NCBI GenBank assembly: GCA_003509545.1 | Contig: DOLC01000114.1 | Coordinates: 1-7,685 of the forward strand | Length of the DNA stretch: 7,685 nucleotides | Direction of reading: 5' to 3' | From: Peptococcaceae bacterium | GTDB lineage: Bacteria; Bacillota; DSM-521; Neomoorellales; Neomoorellaceae | Shown here: positions 5,652 to 7,685 of the stretch, piece after piece | How positions within the stretch are numbered: position 1 is the first letter of the stretch | How the letters are laid out: the number at the start of each line of letters is the position of its first letter | The notes under the pieces: generated by a model | Told to the model about the DNA's origin: nothing | Seen by the model: only the letters and a program-made list of their open reading frames with translations | Database searches by the model: none | Translations under genes and position numbers: made by a program

Positions 5652-7475
5652 ATGTGCGGAATCGTGGGATACTTGGGCTACCGCCAGGCGGTGCCCGTTT
5701 TGCTTCAAGGCCTGGAGAGACTGGAATACCGAGGTTATGATTCGGCCGGGATAGCGGTGATAGATGCTGCCGGCCTCAAGATTACCAAGAGTGCCGGAAG
5801 GTTGGCGGAACTCAAGGCCCGTTTAGACGGGCATCTCGACGGCGCCACCCTGGGCATCGGCCACACGAGGTGGGCCACCCACGGCCGGCCTACGGATGCC
5901 AACGCCCATCCCCACCCGGACTGTAGCGGGCGGTTTGCCGTGGTACACAACGGCATTATCGAAAATTACCAGGAACTGCGGCAGTGGTTAATAGCCGAAG
6001 GGCATACCTTTCGCTCGGAAACGGATACCGAGGTCCTGGCCCATTTGGTGGAACACTATTATAGGGGCGATCTGCTCCGGGCCGTCATAGCCATGTTGCC
6101 CCATGTGAAGGGCTCCTACGCCGTGGCCGTTATAGGTAAGGATCATCCCCGGGAAATCGTAGGAGTGCGCTACGATAGCCCGCTGATTGTAGGTCTGGGC
6201 CGGGAGGAAACCTTCCTGGCCTCCGATATCCCTGCTTTACTGCCCCATACTAAAGATACCTACATCCTCGAGAACGGCGAAGTGGCCTACCTCAGTCCCG
6301 AAGGTCCCAGGATCTTGGACGGTACGGGGCACTTGAAACACAAACAGGTATTCCACGTTAACTGGGACTTGGAGGCGGCCGAGAAGGGCGGCTACCCGCA
6401 CTTTATGCTCAAGGAAATCCACGAACAGCCACGGGCCCTGCGGGACACCCTGGCCGGAAGGCTGGATCCGGCAACCGGGGGGGTAAAACTGGATGGAGTC
6501 CGCCTTGGGCCTGAGGAGGCCAAGGCCATACGGAAGGTGGCCCTTATCGCCTGCGGCACGGCCTCCTACGCCGGCATGGTGGCCAAATATGTGTGGGAGA
6601 AGCTCCTGCGCCTTCCCGTGGAATTCGATGTAGCGTCGGAACTCCGCTACCGGGAGCCCCTTATGGATAGGGATACCTTGGGCCTGGTCATCAGCCAGTC
6701 GGGGGAGACGGCGGATACCCTGGCGGGTTTACGGGAGGCCAAAAGGCTGGGAGCCAGGGTTCTGGCCGTTACCAACGTGGTGGGCAGCTCGGTGGCGCGG
6801 GAGGCCGATGACGTGCTTTACACCTGGGCAGGTCCCGAAATTGCCGTAGCTTCCACCAAGGCTTATCTTACCCAAGTGGCCGCCGTCTACTTGTTGGCCC
6901 TTTACCTGGGCAGGGCTCGGGGAGAAGCTCCCTGGGCGGCCGAACTGGCCCGGGAACTGAGTGTTACCCCATCCAAGGTGGAGGAGGTCTTGGCCCTCGA
7001 GGACCGGTTCCGGGAGCTGGCGGCCCGGATTGCGCCCCATGAGCATGCTTTCTTCCTGGGACGTGGACTGGATTATGCTGTAGCCCTGGAGGGCGCTCTC
7101 AAACTAAAGGAAATCTCCTACCTACATGCGGAGGCCTGCCCTGCCGGGGAATTGAAGCATGGGCCTTTGGCCCTCATTGAGGACGGGACGCCGGTGGTAG
7201 CCCTGGCCACCCAAGAAAACCTCTTGGAGAAAATGCTGAGCAATATCAGGGAAGTCAAGGCCCGGGGGGGCTGGGTCCTGGCCCTGGCCTTGGAGGGCAA
7301 CAGGGCGGTGGCTGCGGAGGCCGACTGTGTCCTATATTTGCCGCGCGTTCATAACTTGCTGGCGCCTCTGGTATCCGTAGTACCCCTGCAATTGCTGGCC
7401 TACTACACGGCCGTGGCTCGAGGTTGTTCGGTGGATAAGCCGCGGAACTTGGCCAAGAGCGTTACGGTGGAATAG
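5652..7475 (+). CDS. glmS: Glucosamine-6-phosphate synthase GlmS (glutamine-fructose-6-phosphate aminotransferase, isomerizing)
   Basis: GlmS makes glucosamine-6-phosphate and glutamate from fructose-6-phosphate and glutamine, the committed step of amino-sugar synthesis in the cytoplasm. At 607 residues it has the usual length. The N-terminal class II glutaminase domain (about 2-235) has the nucleophile Cys2 in MCGIVGY, HTRWATHG (71-78), the oxyanion-hole HNG (99-101) and SETDTE with Asp125. Two SIS sugar-isomerase domains follow: about 285-425, with ACGTASYAG, SQSGETADT (348-356) and STKAY (401-405), and about 455-590. The second holds EGALKLKEISY (480-490), with the isomerase Glu/Lys set, and ELKHGP with His503. 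The C-terminus ends in the conserved KPRNLAKSVTVE with Lys602. No key residue is missing. The ATG at 5652 leaves Cys2 next to the initiator Met, as required for maturation, and has GGGAGGT eight bases upstream. Expression should be set by the ribozyme in its leader. Confidence 0.98.
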   Translation: MCGIVGYLGYRQAVPVLLQGLERLEYRGYDSAGIAVIDAAGLKITKSAGRLAELKARLDGHLDGATLGIGHTRWATHGRPTDANAHPHPDCSGRFAVVHNGIIENYQELRQWLIAEGHTFRSETDTEVLAHLVEHYYRGDLLRAVIAMLPHVKGSYAVAVIGKDHPREIVGVRYDSPLIVGLGREETFLASDIPALLPHTKDTYILENGEVAYLSPEGPRILDGTGHLKHKQVFHVNWDLEAAEKGGYPHFMLKEIHEQPRALRDTLAGRLDPATGGVKLDGVRLGPEEAKAIRKVALIACGTASYAGMVAKYVWEKLLRLPVEFDVASELRYREPLMDRDTLGLVISQSGETADTLAGLREAKRLGARVLAVTNVVGSSVAREADDVLYTWAGPEIAVASTKAYLTQVAAVYLLALYLGRARGEAPWAAELARELSVTPSKVEEVLALEDRFRELAARIAPHEHAFFLGRGLDYAVALEGALKLKEISYLHAEACPAGELKHGPLALIEDGTPVVALATQENLLEKMLSNIREVKARGGWVLALALEGNRAVAAEADCVLYLPRVHNLLAPLVSVVPLQLLAYYTAVARGCSVDKPRNLAKSVTVE

Positions 7476-7502
7476 GCCTGACGTATCCACAGTTTTGATC
7501 CC

Positions 7503-7545
7503 GGCCTGCTTGGCTTTCGCTCGCAAAGGCCTCCCTCGCGGGCAG
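7503..7545 (+). repeat. Dispersed intergenic repeat, right copy
   Basis: Right copy of the element seen at 25-67, in the same orientation. It carries the core TTTCGCTCGC (7515-7524), then AAAG, TCC, TCGCGG and CAGG. Here CCTGC (7505-7509) and GCAGG (7542-7546) flank it as an inverted repeat. Confidence 0.4.
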
Positions 7546-7553
7546 GACTTTTG
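7505..7553 (+). terminator. Possible glmS terminator
   Basis: CCTGC (7505-7509) pairs with GCAGG (7542-7546), with an inner CTTT/AAAG helix (7514-7517 with 7525-7528). The run ACTTTTGCTT follows. The stem is interrupted and the T run short, so this is only a weak candidate 30 bases after the glmS stop. Confidence 0.3.
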
Positions 7554-7634
7554 CTTGGCTTAAAGGCTTAAGGCAGGCTTCCCGGCAGGATTTAAGGTTC
7601 CTGGCTCAGTTGCCGGCCGTAGGTTTCTCATGGC

Positions 7635-7683
7635 ATCGGAAGAGCGTCGTGTAGGGAAAGAGTGTAGATCTCGGTGGTCGCCG
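7635..7683. other. Illumina TruSeq adapter contamination at contig end
   Basis: From ATCGGAAGAGCGTCGTGTAG at 7635 through GGTGGTCGCCG at 7683, the sequence matches the reverse complement of the TruSeq universal adapter as I remember it. The match is continuous over about 49 bases and is broken only in the last two. This is library sequence and not genomic. It overrides any biological reading of the right edge. Confidence 0.97.
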
Positions 7684-7685
7684 GA

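Larger units (their letters stand above)
7476..7634 (+). other. Non-coding tail after glmS
   Basis: I find no gene. The stretch contains the right copy of the dispersed repeat, three GGCAGG words (7541, 7572, 7584) and a small hairpin, CTTAA-AGGC-TTAAG (7559-7572). It reads normally up to the adapter, so only about 160 bases of genuine downstream sequence are available. Confidence 0.6.

Overview
The window looks like a piece of a thermophilic or anaerobic Firmicute chromosome of the Moorella / Peptococcaceae kind. This is inferred from the GC-rich codon use, strong GGAGG-type ribosome binding sites, GTG/TTG starts, a pair of DUF881 proteins, the cdaA-cdaR-glmM-glmS gene order and a glmS ribozyme. 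The last ~50 bases (7635-7683) are Illumina TruSeq adapter sequence, so the right end is the artefactual end of a draft contig.

Layout. Positions 1-305 are GC-rich and non-coding, with degenerate short repeats. On the minus strand lie two tandem DUF881 genes (1766 down to 1035, then 1028 down to 306), each a membrane-anchored coiled-coil protein. About 160 bp of divergent promoter region (1767-1929) separates them from the plus-strand genes: cdaA (diadenylate cyclase, about 1930-2766), cdaR (YbbR-domain regulator, 2770-3693) and glmM (phosphoglucosamine mutase, 3733-5085). A 566-bp spacer (5086-5651) then carries a glmS ribozyme, followed by glmS (glucosamine-6-phosphate synthase, 5652-7475). 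The tail (7476-7634) is non-coding and ends in adapter.

How the genes work together. CdaA makes c-di-AMP, and in relatives its activity is modulated by its partners CdaR and GlmM. GlmS makes GlcN-6-P and GlmM converts it to GlcN-1-P for UDP-GlcNAc and peptidoglycan. GlcN-6-P is also the cofactor of the ribozyme, which destroys the glmS message when the sugar is plentiful. The locus therefore combines a second-messenger enzyme with the entry to cell-wall precursor synthesis.

Most unusual signals. The ribozyme core is readily recognised, but its P1 helix is interrupted by a ~117-nt structured insertion. That insertion offers an alternative partner for the 5' strand of P1. A pyrimidine tract just after the ribozyme can pair with the glmS Shine-Dalgarno. 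Apart from this leader, the window is a conserved housekeeping locus.
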